From the NCBI RefSeq assembly GCF_006717045.1, contig NZ_VFPH01000001.1, forward strand, positions 2,790,001-2,854,000: a stretch of 64,000 nucleotides of DNA, given 5' to 3'. The notes under the pieces are model-generated. The model saw only the letters and a list, made by a program, of their open reading frames with translations. It did no database searches and was not told the origin of the DNA. The position numbers and the translations under genes are program-made. This document shows, in pieces, positions 7,817-16,723 of this stretch (position 1 is its first letter; each line of letters starts with the position of its first letter). The DNA is from Pseudonocardia cypriaca. GTDB taxonomy: Bacteria; Actinomycetota; Actinomycetes; Mycobacteriales; Pseudonocardiaceae.

Positions 7817-9106
7817 ATGACCAACCGACACAGGTCCGCCCTGCGGGCCGTGGCGGCTGCGGCGGCCGGCCTCGTGGTCCTGGCCGCCTGTGGCGGGCCT
7901 GCGCCCGACCGCGGGGGAGACGGCGCGGTCAGCGGCGAGATCAGCCTGCTCACGCCGATCTTCGAGCGGGCGGACGGCGCCGCGGTGCTGGAGGAGCAGC
8001 TCGCCGCGTTCAAGCAGAAGTACCCCGGTGTCACCGTGAAGCCGGACTACACCTCCTACAGCAAGCTCAACGAGAAGCTCACCACGTCGATCGCGAGCGG
8101 CCAGCCCTACGACGTGATGCTGATGGGCGTCGGCTGGATCCCGCCGTTCGCGGAGAAGGGCGTGCTGGCCGACCTGCAGCAGGACCCGGCCCAGCTCGCG
8201 ACGCGCTACTACGAAGGCGCCGTGGACCCCGGTGTCTTCCAGGGCAAGGTCTACGGCCTGCCGATCATGATGGACACCCGGATCGGGATCTACCGCAAGG
8301 ACCTCTTCGCGCAGGCCGGGATCACCGAGCCGCCGAAGAACTTCGCGGAGCTCCGCGAGTACGGCAAGCGGCTCACCCAGCGGGGCCCGGACGGGAAGCT
8401 GCTGGTCGCCGGGCTGGACGTGCTCGGCATCGACCCGCGCCAGGCGTTCCTCACCCTGCTCTGGGCCGCAGGCGGGGAGCTGTTCAACCCGGACGGCTCG
8501 CCCGCGTTCAACTCGCCCGCCGGGGTCAAGGCGCTGCAGACGATGACCGACGTCATCCAGACCGACCGCAGCGAGGAGGTCGGCTGGACCGTGCCCAACT
8601 CGCCGACCGGCAACGTGATGGCGCAGGGCAGAGCGGCGATGCTGGTGGGGCACCACAACTTCTGGACCGCGATCGAGCGGGAGGCGCCCGACCTGATCGC
8701 GCAGGACAAGCTCGGGTTCTTCGTGATCCAGGACGAGCGGCCCGCGATCTTCCAGGGCGGCACCCTCGCCACCGTCGCCGCCCAGAGCAAGGCGCCGGCC
8801 GCCGCGAAGGCGCTCGCCGAGTTCCTGGCGTCCGAGGGGCCGGCGCTCGCGGCCAACCAGCAGCGCGGCAACATCCCCGCCCTGAAGTCCCTGGAGACCT
8901 CGGAGTTCGTGCAGCAGAACAAGGCGATCCAGTTCGCGATGCAGCACTTCGACGCGGTCCACTCGGAGGGCGGCGTGCCGGCATGGCTCGACGTCCGCGA
9001 CAAGTTCAAGCCGGCTATCGAGAGCGCGATGCTCGGCCAGAAGTCCCCGCAGCAGGCCCTCGACGACCTGGCGGCCGAGACCTCCGCTGCGCTGGCCGGG
9101 CGCTGA
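7817..9106 (+). CDS. Carbohydrate ABC transporter substrate-binding lipoprotein (CUT1 type)
   Basis: A 429-residue extracellular solute-binding protein of the sugar family (SBP_bac_1). The N-terminus is a lipoprotein signal: basic NRHRSALR, a hydrophobic stretch, then the lipobox LAAC with the lipid-attached Cys near residue 26. The mature part has the family core (FKQKYPGVTVKPDYTSYSKL, YGLPIMMDTRIGIYRKDLF). It should capture an oligosaccharide outside the membrane and deliver it to the two permeases encoded next. The ATG is supported by GAGGGGAG 7 nt upstream. No ATPase gene is present in the operon, so a shared MsmK/UgpC-type ATPase elsewhere is presumably used. Confidence 0.92.
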   Translation: MTNRHRSALRAVAAAAAGLVVLAACGGPAPDRGGDGAVSGEISLLTPIFERADGAAVLEEQLAAFKQKYPGVTVKPDYTSYSKLNEKLTTSIASGQPYDVMLMGVGWIPPFAEKGVLADLQQDPAQLATRYYEGAVDPGVFQGKVYGLPIMMDTRIGIYRKDLFAQAGITEPPKNFAELREYGKRLTQRGPDGKLLVAGLDVLGIDPRQAFLTLLWAAGGELFNPDGSPAFNSPAGVKALQTMTDVIQTDRSEEVGWTVPNSPTGNVMAQGRAAMLVGHHNFWTAIEREAPDLIAQDKLGFFVIQDERPAIFQGGTLATVAAQSKAPAAAKALAEFLASEGPALAANQQRGNIPALKSLETSEFVQQNKAIQFAMQHFDAVHSEGGVPAWLDVRDKFKPAIESAMLGQKSPQQALDDLAAETSAALAGR

Positions 9107-9108
9107 CG

Positions 9109-10050
9109 ATGGCTGCACCCGCCGTGGCACCCCCCACCGCCCGCCCGGCGGTGGGGGCGCACCGGCGCCGTCGCTCGCTGGGGGGCGACCGGCGCCGGGC
9201 GGCGTACCTCATGCTCGCCCCGGCCGTGCTGCACCTGGCGTGGTGGATCGGCATCCCCACGGTCGCGACGTTCGTGCTCGCCTTCACCCGCTACGACATC
9301 CTCGCCGGCACGATGTCATGGGCGGGCCTGGACAACTTCGTCGCGATCTTCCGCGACCCGCTCTGGTGGAAGGCGATCGGCAACACCGTCGTCTACACGT
9401 TCTTCACGGTGCCCGTCGCGATGGCGGTGGCCGTGGTGATCGCCGTGCTGCTCAACACGAAGCTGCGGGCGCGGGCCTGGTACCGCACCGCGGTGTTCAT
9501 GCCGCACATCACCGCCACCGTCGCGATCGCGCTGGTCTGGATGTGGATGTTCGAGCCGAACATCGGCCTGTTCAACTGGGTGCTGTCGCTGTTCGGGGTC
9601 CGCGGCCCCGCCTGGACCTCCGACCCGGCGTGGGCCATGACCTCGGTGATCCTGATGAGCGTCTGGAAGGGCATCGGGCTCAAGATGGTCATCTACCTCG
9701 CCGCGCTGCAGGGCATCCCGTCCGACCTCTACGAGGCCGCCGAGATCGACGGCGCCGGTCCCGTGCGCCGCTTCTTCGCGATCACGCTGCCGCTGCTCGG
9801 CCCGGCCACGTTCTTCGTGCTCGTCATCTCGCTGATCGACTCGTTCCAGGTGTTCGAGCAGTTCTACGTGCTCACACCGGAGGGTGGCCCGGCGAACGCG
9901 ACCACGGTGATGACCTACGAGATCTACAAGTCGGCATTCCAACGCTTCGACATGAGCACGGCGAGCGCGCAGAGCATGGTGCTCTTCGCCTTCCTGCTCG
10001 TGCTCACGATCGTCGGCAGGCGATTCACCGGGAGGGACGATGTCGCTTGA
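9109..10050 (+). CDS. Sugar ABC transporter permease (first, MalF-like)
   Basis: A 313-residue inner-membrane permease of the CUT1 class with six predicted membrane spans. The EAA loop is recognisable as YEAAEIDGAGPVRRFFAITLPLLGP at about residues 210-235, the coupling site for the ABC ATPase. The ATG lies 2 nt after the binding-protein stop. A start further upstream would overlap that gene and add no homology. Its 3' end overlaps the second permease gene by 11 bp. It forms a heterodimeric channel with the next gene product. Confidence 0.92.
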   Translation: MAAPAVAPPTARPAVGAHRRRRSLGGDRRRAAYLMLAPAVLHLAWWIGIPTVATFVLAFTRYDILAGTMSWAGLDNFVAIFRDPLWWKAIGNTVVYTFFTVPVAMAVAVVIAVLLNTKLRARAWYRTAVFMPHITATVAIALVWMWMFEPNIGLFNWVLSLFGVRGPAWTSDPAWAMTSVILMSVWKGIGLKMVIYLAALQGIPSDLYEAAEIDGAGPVRRFFAITLPLLGPATFFVLVISLIDSFQVFEQFYVLTPEGGPANATTVMTYEIYKSAFQRFDMSTASAQSMVLFAFLLVLTIVGRRFTGRDDVA

Positions 10051-10969
10051 GAGCGCCGTGGTCCAGCCCGCGCCTGCGTCGGGGGCGTCCGGGCCGGGGC
10101 GGGTGGGGGGTGCGCCCCGGCCCGGGCGGATCGTCCTGCACGCCGTCCTGATCCTGCTGTCGCTGCTGATGGTGGCGCCGTTCGTGTGGATGGTGCTGAC
10201 CTCGCTGAAGTCGCACGCGGAGGTCATGTCCTACCCGCCCACGATCCTGCCCTCGGTGTGGCAGTGGGTGAACTACCCGGACGCGCTGGCGTTCGCCCCG
10301 TTCGGCACCTACTTCCGGAACAGCCTCGTCATCGCCGTCAGCCACACCGTGATCAACGTGGTGCTCGCGGCGATGGCCGGGTACGCGCTCGCCCGGCTGC
10401 CGTTCCGGGGGCGCTCGGTGCTGTTGATGCTCGTGCTCGCGACGATGATGATCCCGACCTTCACCAAGATCGTGCCTCAGTACCTGCTCGCGAAGACCAT
10501 GCCGCTCTTCGGCGGCAACGACTTCCTCGGCCGCGGCGGCAGCGGCTGGCTGGACTCGTGGTGGGGCCTGATCGTGCCGGGGGCGGTGACGCCGCTCGCG
10601 ATCTTCCTGTTCCGCCAGTTCTACCTGTCGCTGCCGCGCGAGCTGGAGGAGGCCGGCCGACTGGACGGGCTCGGCGAGTTCGGGATCTTCGCCCGCGTGA
10701 TGACGCCGCTGATGAAGCCGGCCATCGCGACGGTCGCGCTGATCACGTTCGAGAACAGCTGGAACAACTTCGTGTGGCCGCTCATCGTCACCCGCAGCGT
10801 CGACCTGCGGGTGATCCAGGTCGGGCTGGCCGCGTTCCAGCAGACCGACGCGACGCTGTGGGAGTACATGATGGCCGGCACGGTGCTCGCCACCGTCCCG
10901 ATGATCGTGCTGTTCCTGTTCACCCAGCGATACTTCGTGCAGGGCTTCGCCACTGCAGGGATCAAGTAG
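10040..10969 (+). CDS. Sugar ABC transporter permease (second, MalG-like)
   Basis: A 309-residue CUT1 permease with six predicted spans and the coupling loop ELEEAGRLDGLGEFGIFARVMTPLMKP. The N-terminal 30 residues are Gly/Pro-rich and cytoplasmic. The ATG start overlaps the end of the first permease gene by 11 bp, a usual arrangement for translational coupling. Together with the products of the two preceding genes it completes the membrane part of an oligosaccharide importer. Confidence 0.92.
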   Translation: MSLESAVVQPAPASGASGPGRVGGAPRPGRIVLHAVLILLSLLMVAPFVWMVLTSLKSHAEVMSYPPTILPSVWQWVNYPDALAFAPFGTYFRNSLVIAVSHTVINVVLAAMAGYALARLPFRGRSVLLMLVLATMMIPTFTKIVPQYLLAKTMPLFGGNDFLGRGGSGWLDSWWGLIVPGAVTPLAIFLFRQFYLSLPRELEEAGRLDGLGEFGIFARVMTPLMKPAIATVALITFENSWNNFVWPLIVTRSVDLRVIQVGLAAFQQTDATLWEYMMAGTVLATVPMIVLFLFTQRYFVQGFATAGIK

Positions 10970-10985
10970 CAAGTAAGGAGATCGT

Positions 10986-11753
10986 GTGAGCTTCGATCTG
11001 ACGGGCCGCCGCGCCCTGGTCACCGGCGCGGGCCACGGCATCGGCGCGGGGATCGCCGAGGCACTGGCCGCAGCGGGTGCCGACGTCGTGGTGCACTACG
11101 GGCGTTCGGCCGGACCGGCGGCCGAGGTCGTCGAGCGGATCGGCGCGCTGGGGCGCAAGGCCACCGCGATCGGCGCGGACGTCACCGTCACCAGCGAGGT
11201 CGACCGGCTCGTCGACGAGGCCGTGGCCTTCCTCGGCGGCCTGGAGATCCTCGTCACCAACGCGGGCCACCTCATCGGGCGCTCCCCGGTGGCGGACATG
11301 AGCGACGAGCACTTCTCGAAGGTCGTGGAGGTCAACCTCGGCTCCACCTTCCGTACCGTGCGCGCCGCGATCCCGCACCTGCGGGCGGCGGGCACCAAGG
11401 GCCGCGTGGTCACGATGGCCTCGCTCGCCGCGCACAACGGTGGCGGCGCGGGCGCGGCCGTCTACGCCGCCTCGAAGGCGGGCGTGGTCGGGCTGACCAA
11501 GGGCCTGGCGAAGGAGCTCGGCCCGGCCGGCATCACGGTCAATGCGCTCGCCCCCGGCTTCATCGGCGGCACCGCCTTCCACGACACGTTCACCCCGCCC
11601 GAGGCGCAGAAGGCGATGGTCGGAGGCATCGGGGTCGGTCGCGGCGGCACCGTCGAGGACGTCGCGGGCGCCGTGGTCTGGCTCTGCTCGGACGCCGGCG
11701 CGTTCATCAACGGCACCACCGTCGACATCGACGGGGGCGTCGGGTACCGGTGA
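10986..11753 (+). CDS. Short-chain dehydrogenase/reductase (SDR)
   Basis: A 255-residue classical SDR. It has the Rossmann nucleotide motif TGAGHGIGAG (residues about 11-20), NAG in VTNAGHL, the catalytic Ser in MASLAA, and YAASK carrying Tyr and Lys. The C-terminus DIDGGVGYR is typical. GTG start with AAGGAG just upstream. In a locus with heparinase-type lyases a plausible role is reduction of an unsaturated-uronate breakdown product (DEH reductase-like), or oxidation of a sugar. This is inference from neighbours; sequence alone does not give the substrate. Confidence 0.88.
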   Translation: MSFDLTGRRALVTGAGHGIGAGIAEALAAAGADVVVHYGRSAGPAAEVVERIGALGRKATAIGADVTVTSEVDRLVDEAVAFLGGLEILVTNAGHLIGRSPVADMSDEHFSKVVEVNLGSTFRTVRAAIPHLRAAGTKGRVVTMASLAAHNGGGAGAAVYAASKAGVVGLTKGLAKELGPAGITVNALAPGFIGGTAFHDTFTPPEAQKAMVGGIGVGRGGTVEDVAGAVVWLCSDAGAFINGTTVDIDGGVGYR

Positions 11754-13255
11754 ACCCGGTGGCGGTCCTGCCGAATGAGCGGGGCGGCTGGTGGCACCAC
11801 TACGTGTGCCCGACGCACGGGGTGGAGCTCGAGCACGTCGGCCTGCTCACCGGCGAGTTCCCGGAGGACGGGGCGCCGTGCGCGTACGGCTGCCGCGTCG
11901 ACGACGCCGACGTGCGTGGCGCGTGGACGGTGCTCGCCCACCAGGCGTCCGCACGGGCGATCCTCGCGGCCGCCGGCGGGTCCGCGGACGAGCGGGCGGC
12001 CGCCGTCGCGCTGCTGGGCGAGTACGCCGACCGGTACGCGGCGCTCGGCACCGCAGCCCACAACGGTGCCGCGGGCTGGATGCTGCGCGGGCGGCTGTTC
12101 CACCAGGCCCTCACCGAGGCGATCTGGGCCGTGACGATCGGGCGTGCCGCGCGGCTCCTCGGCGACCCGGTGCCGGAGCTCACGGCCGGGCTGGCCGAGG
12201 CCGCCCGCGTGGCCCGCGACTCGCTCGTGGCGGAGGGCCGGTTCGCCTCCAACTACACCGCGTGGCTGGACGCGGCGGGCGCCGCCTGCACCGGGAAGCC
12301 GGAGTGGCTCGACGGGCCGCACGGGATCTTCGCGCACGTCCTCGTCGCCACCCACGCCGACGGCTGGGAGTGGGAGGCGAGCACCTACTACCACTCGTTC
12401 GTGCTGCGGGCCTACCGCCACGCGATCGCGGCCGTGCCGGGCGTGAAGGTGCCGGCCACGGTGCGCGGGCGGATCGACGCGATGGCCGACGTGCTGCGGG
12501 TGCTGGTCACGCCCGGCGGGCTGCTCCCGTCGCTGCACGACGGCCCGTACCGGCGGGCCGAGTGGGACCGCGAGCTCGCCGACCTCGACATGAGGCCCGC
12601 GGCGCGGCGGCCGGTCACCGTGTACCGGGACGCCGGCTACGCGATCCTGCACGCGAACGGCCTGCAGGCGATCGTCGACTACGGCGCGCACGGCGGGTCG
12701 CACGGCCACCTGGACAAGCTGTCGCTCTACCTCTACGGCGATGACGTCGCCTGGCAGCCCGACCCGGGGCAGGTCCCGTACGGGCATGCGTACTGGCGGC
12801 GGCACTACGCGTCGACGGCGGCGCATCCCGCCTTCTCCGTCGACGGGCTCGACCAGGCCGAGTGCGCGGGGGAGCTGGTGAGCGCCGGGACCGACGAGGT
12901 GACCACCGCCTGCGGCAGCGCGTACGACGGCGTGAGCGCGGTGCGGCGGCTGGTGCTCGCCCCCGACGGCGCGCTGCGCGACGAGCTGACCGTCACCGCC
13001 GACCGACCCCGCCGGATCGCCGCGCACCTGCGGCCCGACGTGCCGCTCTCCCTCCGGGTCCAGCCGGACGGCTCGGTGGTGTCGGACTGGGACGGGACGC
13101 TGCGCGGAACCCACACCGCGTCGGTGCCCGCGCGGTTCGTCGCCCGGCCGGGCCCGGGTCCGGCGGACGACCCGCAGCGCGCCCGCACCCACGTCGACTG
13201 GGTGGCCGAGGACGCGACGGCCGTCACCTTCCGATCGACCTACAAGGTGGGCTAG
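11750..13255 (+). CDS. Heparinase II/III-family protein (polysaccharide lyase-like), 501 aa
   Basis: The N-terminal segment WWHHYVCPTHGVEL followed by CAYGC gives a Cys/His pattern often seen at the start of this family. An alpha-helical toroid-like middle and a C-terminal beta-sandwich follow. The sandwich begins near residue 280 and contains YGAHGGSHGHLDKLSLYLYG, the hallmark run of heparinase II/III-like proteins. No signal peptide or membrane segment is visible, so it should act in the cytoplasm on an imported oligosaccharide. The GTG start overlaps the SDR stop by 4 bp. The exact polymer (heparin-like, alginate-like or another uronate-containing chain) cannot be decided. Confidence 0.8.
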   Translation: MNPVAVLPNERGGWWHHYVCPTHGVELEHVGLLTGEFPEDGAPCAYGCRVDDADVRGAWTVLAHQASARAILAAAGGSADERAAAVALLGEYADRYAALGTAAHNGAAGWMLRGRLFHQALTEAIWAVTIGRAARLLGDPVPELTAGLAEAARVARDSLVAEGRFASNYTAWLDAAGAACTGKPEWLDGPHGIFAHVLVATHADGWEWEASTYYHSFVLRAYRHAIAAVPGVKVPATVRGRIDAMADVLRVLVTPGGLLPSLHDGPYRRAEWDRELADLDMRPAARRPVTVYRDAGYAILHANGLQAIVDYGAHGGSHGHLDKLSLYLYGDDVAWQPDPGQVPYGHAYWRRHYASTAAHPAFSVDGLDQAECAGELVSAGTDEVTTACGSAYDGVSAVRRLVLAPDGALRDELTVTADRPRRIAAHLRPDVPLSLRVQPDGSVVSDWDGTLRGTHTASVPARFVARPGPGPADDPQRARTHVDWVAEDATAVTFRSTYKVG

Positions 13256-13259
13256 TGCT

Positions 13260-15158
13260 GTGGAACCGCTCCTGATCGCAGGCCGCCTCGACGAGCTGCG
13301 TGCGTCCCTCACCTCGACGCACGCCGCGCAGTGGCGGCGCCTCGCCGAGCAGTGCGACTGGTACCGCGGCCAGACCCCGCCGCCGGAGCACCCCACCGCC
13401 AGCATCACCTACTTCGGCCCGGCCGCGGCCAACCTCGCCCTCGCCTACCGGCTCACCGGGCAGCGCGGCTACCTCGACGAGGCGTGGCGCTGGATCGGCA
13501 CGGCCATCTCGTACCCGCACTGGGGCAAGGCCAAGCTGCCCGACCACGACCTGGACGCGGGCTGGCTGCTGCACGGGCTGTCGCTGGCCTACTCCTGGCT
13601 GCGCGACGACCTCCCCGCCGACCGCGCGGCCGCCCTGCGCGCCAAGCTGGAGCTGCAGGGCGAGCGGCTCCACCGGTACGCGGTGGAGACCGAGGGCTCC
13701 TGGTGGTCGTCCAGCTTCTGGCAGAACCACAACTGGATCTGCTACGCGGGCCTCGCCACCGCCGGCTACGCCCTCGACCGGCCGGAGTGGACCGCGCGGG
13801 CGAGGGACGACTTCGCCCAGGTCCTCGAGCTCATGCCCGCCGACGGGTCCGACTCCGAGGGTGTCGTCTACTGGCGCTACGGCGTGCCGTGGCTCGCGAT
13901 CTACGTCGACCTGCTCGAACGCACCGAGGGCCTCGACTGGTGGCGGCGCGGGTCGTTCCTCGCCAACACGTTCACCTGGCGGCTGCACCAGTGCGCGCCC
14001 GGGTTTCAGGAGAACGTCGACCACGGCGACTGCCACGACCGCCGCAGCGGCCACAGCGTCGCGCTCTACTACAAGCTCGCGTCGGCCTACGGCGACGGGC
14101 GGGCCCAGTGGCTCGCGAACCGGGTCGCGGAGCGGCACTTCTGGCGTGAGGCCTACGCCTCGGGCGTCAAGCCGGGCGTGATGCCGGAGGCGTTCTACGA
14201 GCTGCTCTGGTACGACCCGGACGTCACCCCCGTCGACCCGACCGCCGAGCCGACCGTCGCCCACTTCCCGGACCTCGGGCAGGTCACCGCCCGCACCTCG
14301 TGGGCCGACGACGCCGCGTTCGTCAGCTTCAAGGCCGCCCCCGGCGGCGGGCACACCGCCTGGGAGACGGCCGAGCGGTTCCGTCGCGAGCGTGGCTGGG
14401 ACACGCTGTCCGCAGGCCACCACCACCCGGACGCAGGCGGGTTCGTGCTCGCCGCGCACGGCGCCTTCCTCGCCGTCGACTGCGGCTACAGCAACGCCAA
14501 GCGGGCGGCCGAGCACAACCTCGTGCTGGTCGACGGGCAGGGCTGGGCGGGGGAGGGGCGCTACCACGTCTACAAGGACCTGCCGTTCGAGTCGCAGCCC
14601 CGGCTCCGCGACGTGGCGATCGCCGACGGGTGGGTGCACGCGGTGGCCGAGTCGGCGGCGATGTTCGACCCCGCGCTCGGGGTGCGGCGGGTGGACCGCA
14701 CGCTGGTCGTCACCCCGCGCGGCCGGCTCGTGCTCCTGGACCGGCTCGCCGCCGACGAGCCCCGGGAGTGGACGTTCCTCCTGCATAGCGACTGGCCCGC
14801 CGAACCCGTCGACGGCCGGTGGGCGATCCGCTCGGGTTCCGGCCAGGCGTGGCTCACGGCTCTCACCCCGGGCCTGCACGTGGAGCAGGCCGACACGGCG
14901 GTCGAGGCGAACCCCACCGGCAGCACCCCCAGCCTGCGCATCACCAAGACACTGCGGACGTTGCGGATCAGCACACCGCGCCGGGCGGAGGCGGTGCTCC
15001 TCACCGCCGTCGAACCGACGCACGCGCTGTCCCCGGCGGCCGCCAGCGCCACGGCGCTCCCGGACGGGACGGGCGTCGACTTCGGTGACGAGCAGGTGCG
15101 CTTCCCGGAACCCGGCGGCGCGCTGCTGACCGCCGGAGCCAGGGTGACCCGGCTGTGA
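13260..15158 (+). CDS. Heparinase II/III-family protein, 632 aa
   Basis: A second, longer heparinase II/III-type protein directly behind the first (4 nt gap, GTG start). The alpha-helical N-terminal half has WWSSSFWQNHNWICYAG (about 155-172), matching the conserved NHNW of alginate and heparin lyase-like toroids. The C-terminal half has AGHHHPDAGGFVLAAHGAFLAVDCGY (about 380-405), the family's His-rich beta-sandwich motif. It too lacks a signal peptide. Two non-identical lyase-like enzymes in one operon suggest sequential cleavage of one oligosaccharide by two linkage specificities. The stop overlaps the next start by 4 bp. Confidence 0.8.
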   Translation: MEPLLIAGRLDELRASLTSTHAAQWRRLAEQCDWYRGQTPPPEHPTASITYFGPAAANLALAYRLTGQRGYLDEAWRWIGTAISYPHWGKAKLPDHDLDAGWLLHGLSLAYSWLRDDLPADRAAALRAKLELQGERLHRYAVETEGSWWSSSFWQNHNWICYAGLATAGYALDRPEWTARARDDFAQVLELMPADGSDSEGVVYWRYGVPWLAIYVDLLERTEGLDWWRRGSFLANTFTWRLHQCAPGFQENVDHGDCHDRRSGHSVALYYKLASAYGDGRAQWLANRVAERHFWREAYASGVKPGVMPEAFYELLWYDPDVTPVDPTAEPTVAHFPDLGQVTARTSWADDAAFVSFKAAPGGGHTAWETAERFRRERGWDTLSAGHHHPDAGGFVLAAHGAFLAVDCGYSNAKRAAEHNLVLVDGQGWAGEGRYHVYKDLPFESQPRLRDVAIADGWVHAVAESAAMFDPALGVRRVDRTLVVTPRGRLVLLDRLAADEPREWTFLLHSDWPAEPVDGRWAIRSGSGQAWLTALTPGLHVEQADTAVEANPTGSTPSLRITKTLRTLRISTPRRAEAVLLTAVEPTHALSPAAASATALPDGTGVDFGDEQVRFPEPGGALLTAGARVTRL

Positions 15159-15832
15159 GCCCGTCCTCCCGGTTGGCGCCCCTCGCCCCATCCGACGAAC
15201 GGCGCGTTCGTCGGATAGGTACCGACGAACGCGCCGTTCGTCGGAACGGGGAGGGGTCGGGGTGGGCCGGGGCTGCCCTGCGGGGACTCGAGTTCGTCGC
15301 CTATCCGGCTCTCGCCGGCGTCGCCTTCTGCGTGCTCGCTGTCGGGGTGGTGACCTGGCTGCCTGCGCTCGCGGCGGTGGCGGCCGCCCTGGATCGGTGG
15401 CAGCGCGACGGGGACAGCCGCGTCTTCACCGGCGTGCTCGGGGCGTTCCCGCGGTTCTGGCGGGCGCTGTGGCGGCACGCGCTGGTGGCCACCGCGGCAC
15501 CGGTGGCGATGCTCTGCGCGATCGCGTTCCTCGCCGGGCGGCCCGAGCCGGTGGCGATCCCGCTGATCGCGGTGCAGGTGGGCGGCCTCGCCGCGTTCGC
15601 CGTCTACCACCTGGCGCTGGCCGTCGTGGCGGGTCACGACCCCGCCGACGCGGCGTCGTGGCGCCGCCGCGCCCTCGTGCTCGCGTTCGGCTCCCCGCGC
15701 CGCGGCCTCACGCTGCTCGCCGCCGTGGTGCTCGCACCGGTGCTGGCGCTCCCGCTCGCCGTCGGCCCGCTGCTCTTCGGTCCGAGCCTCCCGGTGCTGT
15801 GCGGCCTCGCGTTCCTGGAAAAGCGCGGTTGA
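15155..15832 (+). CDS. YesL-like (DUF624) membrane protein with palindromic repeat in its N-terminal coding region
   Basis: A small integral membrane protein of 225 residues from the coupled GTG (4-bp overlap with the preceding stop). From residue about 36 it matches the YesL/DUF624 family (LRGLEFVAYPALAGVAFCVLAVGVVTWLPALAA, with several more spans). Such proteins occur beside oligosaccharide ABC importers, for example the B. subtilis rhamnogalacturonan locus, with no known mechanism. Residues about 13-31 are encoded by a double-hairpin palindrome (15191-15245) that looks like a repeat inserted in frame. No standard start codon lies between the repeat and the conserved part in this frame, so the repeat is probably translated. 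Confidence 0.7.
   Translation: MSPSSRLAPLAPSDERRVRRIGTDERAVRRNGEGSGWAGAALRGLEFVAYPALAGVAFCVLAVGVVTWLPALAAVAAALDRWQRDGDSRVFTGVLGAFPRFWRALWRHALVATAAPVAMLCAIAFLAGRPEPVAIPLIAVQVGGLAAFAVYHLALAVVAGHDPADAASWRRRALVLAFGSPRRGLTLLAAVVLAPVLALPLAVGPLLFGPSLPVLCGLAFLEKRG
15191..15245. repeat. Double-hairpin palindromic element, copy 1
   Basis: This consists of two mirror-image palindromes. The left one (15191-15215) is TCCGACGAACG, GCG, CGTTCGTCGGA. The right one (15221-15245) is CCGACGAACG, CGC, CGTTCGTCGG with one extra base each side. The two are reverse complements of each other, separated by taggt, so each half folds alone or the whole folds as one long hairpin. Copy 2, with the same layout, is at 27841-27895. 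It lies at the 3' end of the second heparinase gene and within the start of the YesL-like gene. Confidence 0.85.
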
Positions 15833-15882
15833 ACTGTTTTCGCTGGTGGCGTAAGCAATTCCGGGCACGTGGTCCGCGCACT

Positions 15883-15888
15883 TAGCGT
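15883..15888 (+). promoter_or_regulatory. -10 box for a probably leaderless alpha/beta hydrolase mRNA
   Basis: TAGCGT (TAnnnT type) lies exactly 6 nt before the ATG at 15895, and no Shine-Dalgarno sequence precedes that ATG. Transcription would start at or next to the A of the ATG. The -35 is weak. Confidence 0.5.
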
Positions 15889-15894
15889 GGCCGC

Positions 15895-16683
15895 ATGCAC
15901 TCACCGATCACGGGCACGGCCGCCGGCGTGCCCTTCACCGCGCTGCCGCCCGCCGACGGCGGCGCAGCGCCGCTGATCGTCACCTGGCACATGCTGGACG
16001 CGCCGCGGTCGGACGCCGCATTCGCCGCCGCGCTGCCGATGCACGACGTGCCCGCGTGGCGGGTGCACCTCGGCATGCCGATGTGCGGGGCGCGCATGGT
16101 CGACGGCAAGACGGACGCGATCGTGGAGCTGTTCCAGAAAGATCCGGTCAAGTTGTTCCTGCACCCGTTCGTCCGGCAGGCGACCGAGGAGCTCCCGGCC
16201 GCGCTGGAGTCGATCCGGGCGCAGTTGCCGGTCGGCGACGGCCCGATCGGCGTCCTCGGGGGCTCGCTGGGTGGGGCCGTTGCGCTGCGCGTCCTCGCGG
16301 AGACGGACATCCCGGTCTTCGCGGGTGCGGTCGTGAACGGCGCCATCCGGATGCGGTCGGTCGTCGAACTGTTCCCCGGCGACTACCCGTACGACGCCGA
16401 GACCGAGGAGATCGTCGACAGCCTGGACTTCGTCGCCAAGGCGGCCACCATCGCCGATCGTGCACCGCTGCTGGTCGTCAGCGGCGAGCTGGACCACCCG
16501 GGGTTGCGGGCCGACGCGCTCAGCTTCGTGGAGGCGGCGGGGGAACGGGCCGAGCTGCTGTCGATCCCCGGCCTGGCCCACCCGCTGGCCGAGGAGCCGG
16601 GCATCGAGCCCGCGCCACAGCTGCCGGTGGCCCGCGAGGTCGACGCCGCCCTGACGACGTGGTTCCGCCGACGCCTCGGCTAA
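15895..16683 (+). CDS. Alpha/beta hydrolase fold protein
   Basis: A 262-residue soluble hydrolase. The nucleophile elbow is GVLGGSLGGAVAL (Ser near residue 123). A likely acid is Asp in SGELDHPG and the His is in IPGLAHPLAEE. The N-terminal strand has LIVTWHMLDAP, replacing the more common HG motif that forms the oxyanion hole. No signal peptide. A closely following TetR gene suggests local regulation. Substrate unknown; a small-ester or peptidase-like role is possible. Confidence 0.75.
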   Translation: MHSPITGTAAGVPFTALPPADGGAAPLIVTWHMLDAPRSDAAFAAALPMHDVPAWRVHLGMPMCGARMVDGKTDAIVELFQKDPVKLFLHPFVRQATEELPAALESIRAQLPVGDGPIGVLGGSLGGAVALRVLAETDIPVFAGAVVNGAIRMRSVVELFPGDYPYDAETEEIVDSLDFVAKAATIADRAPLLVVSGELDHPGLRADALSFVEAAGERAELLSIPGLAHPLAEEPGIEPAPQLPVAREVDAALTTWFRRRLG

Positions 16684-16723
16684 CGTCGGGGTCGAAGGGT
16701 CGGCTCAGGGTGGAGGGGGACGG

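Noticed and set aside
14570..15904. Peptide runs such as PTNGAFVGTYPTNAPFVG, seen also from 27.9 kb, as a possible shared protein domain
   Set aside because: They are minus-strand translations of the double-hairpin palindrome and not a domain. The shared feature is the DNA element, which is reported as such.
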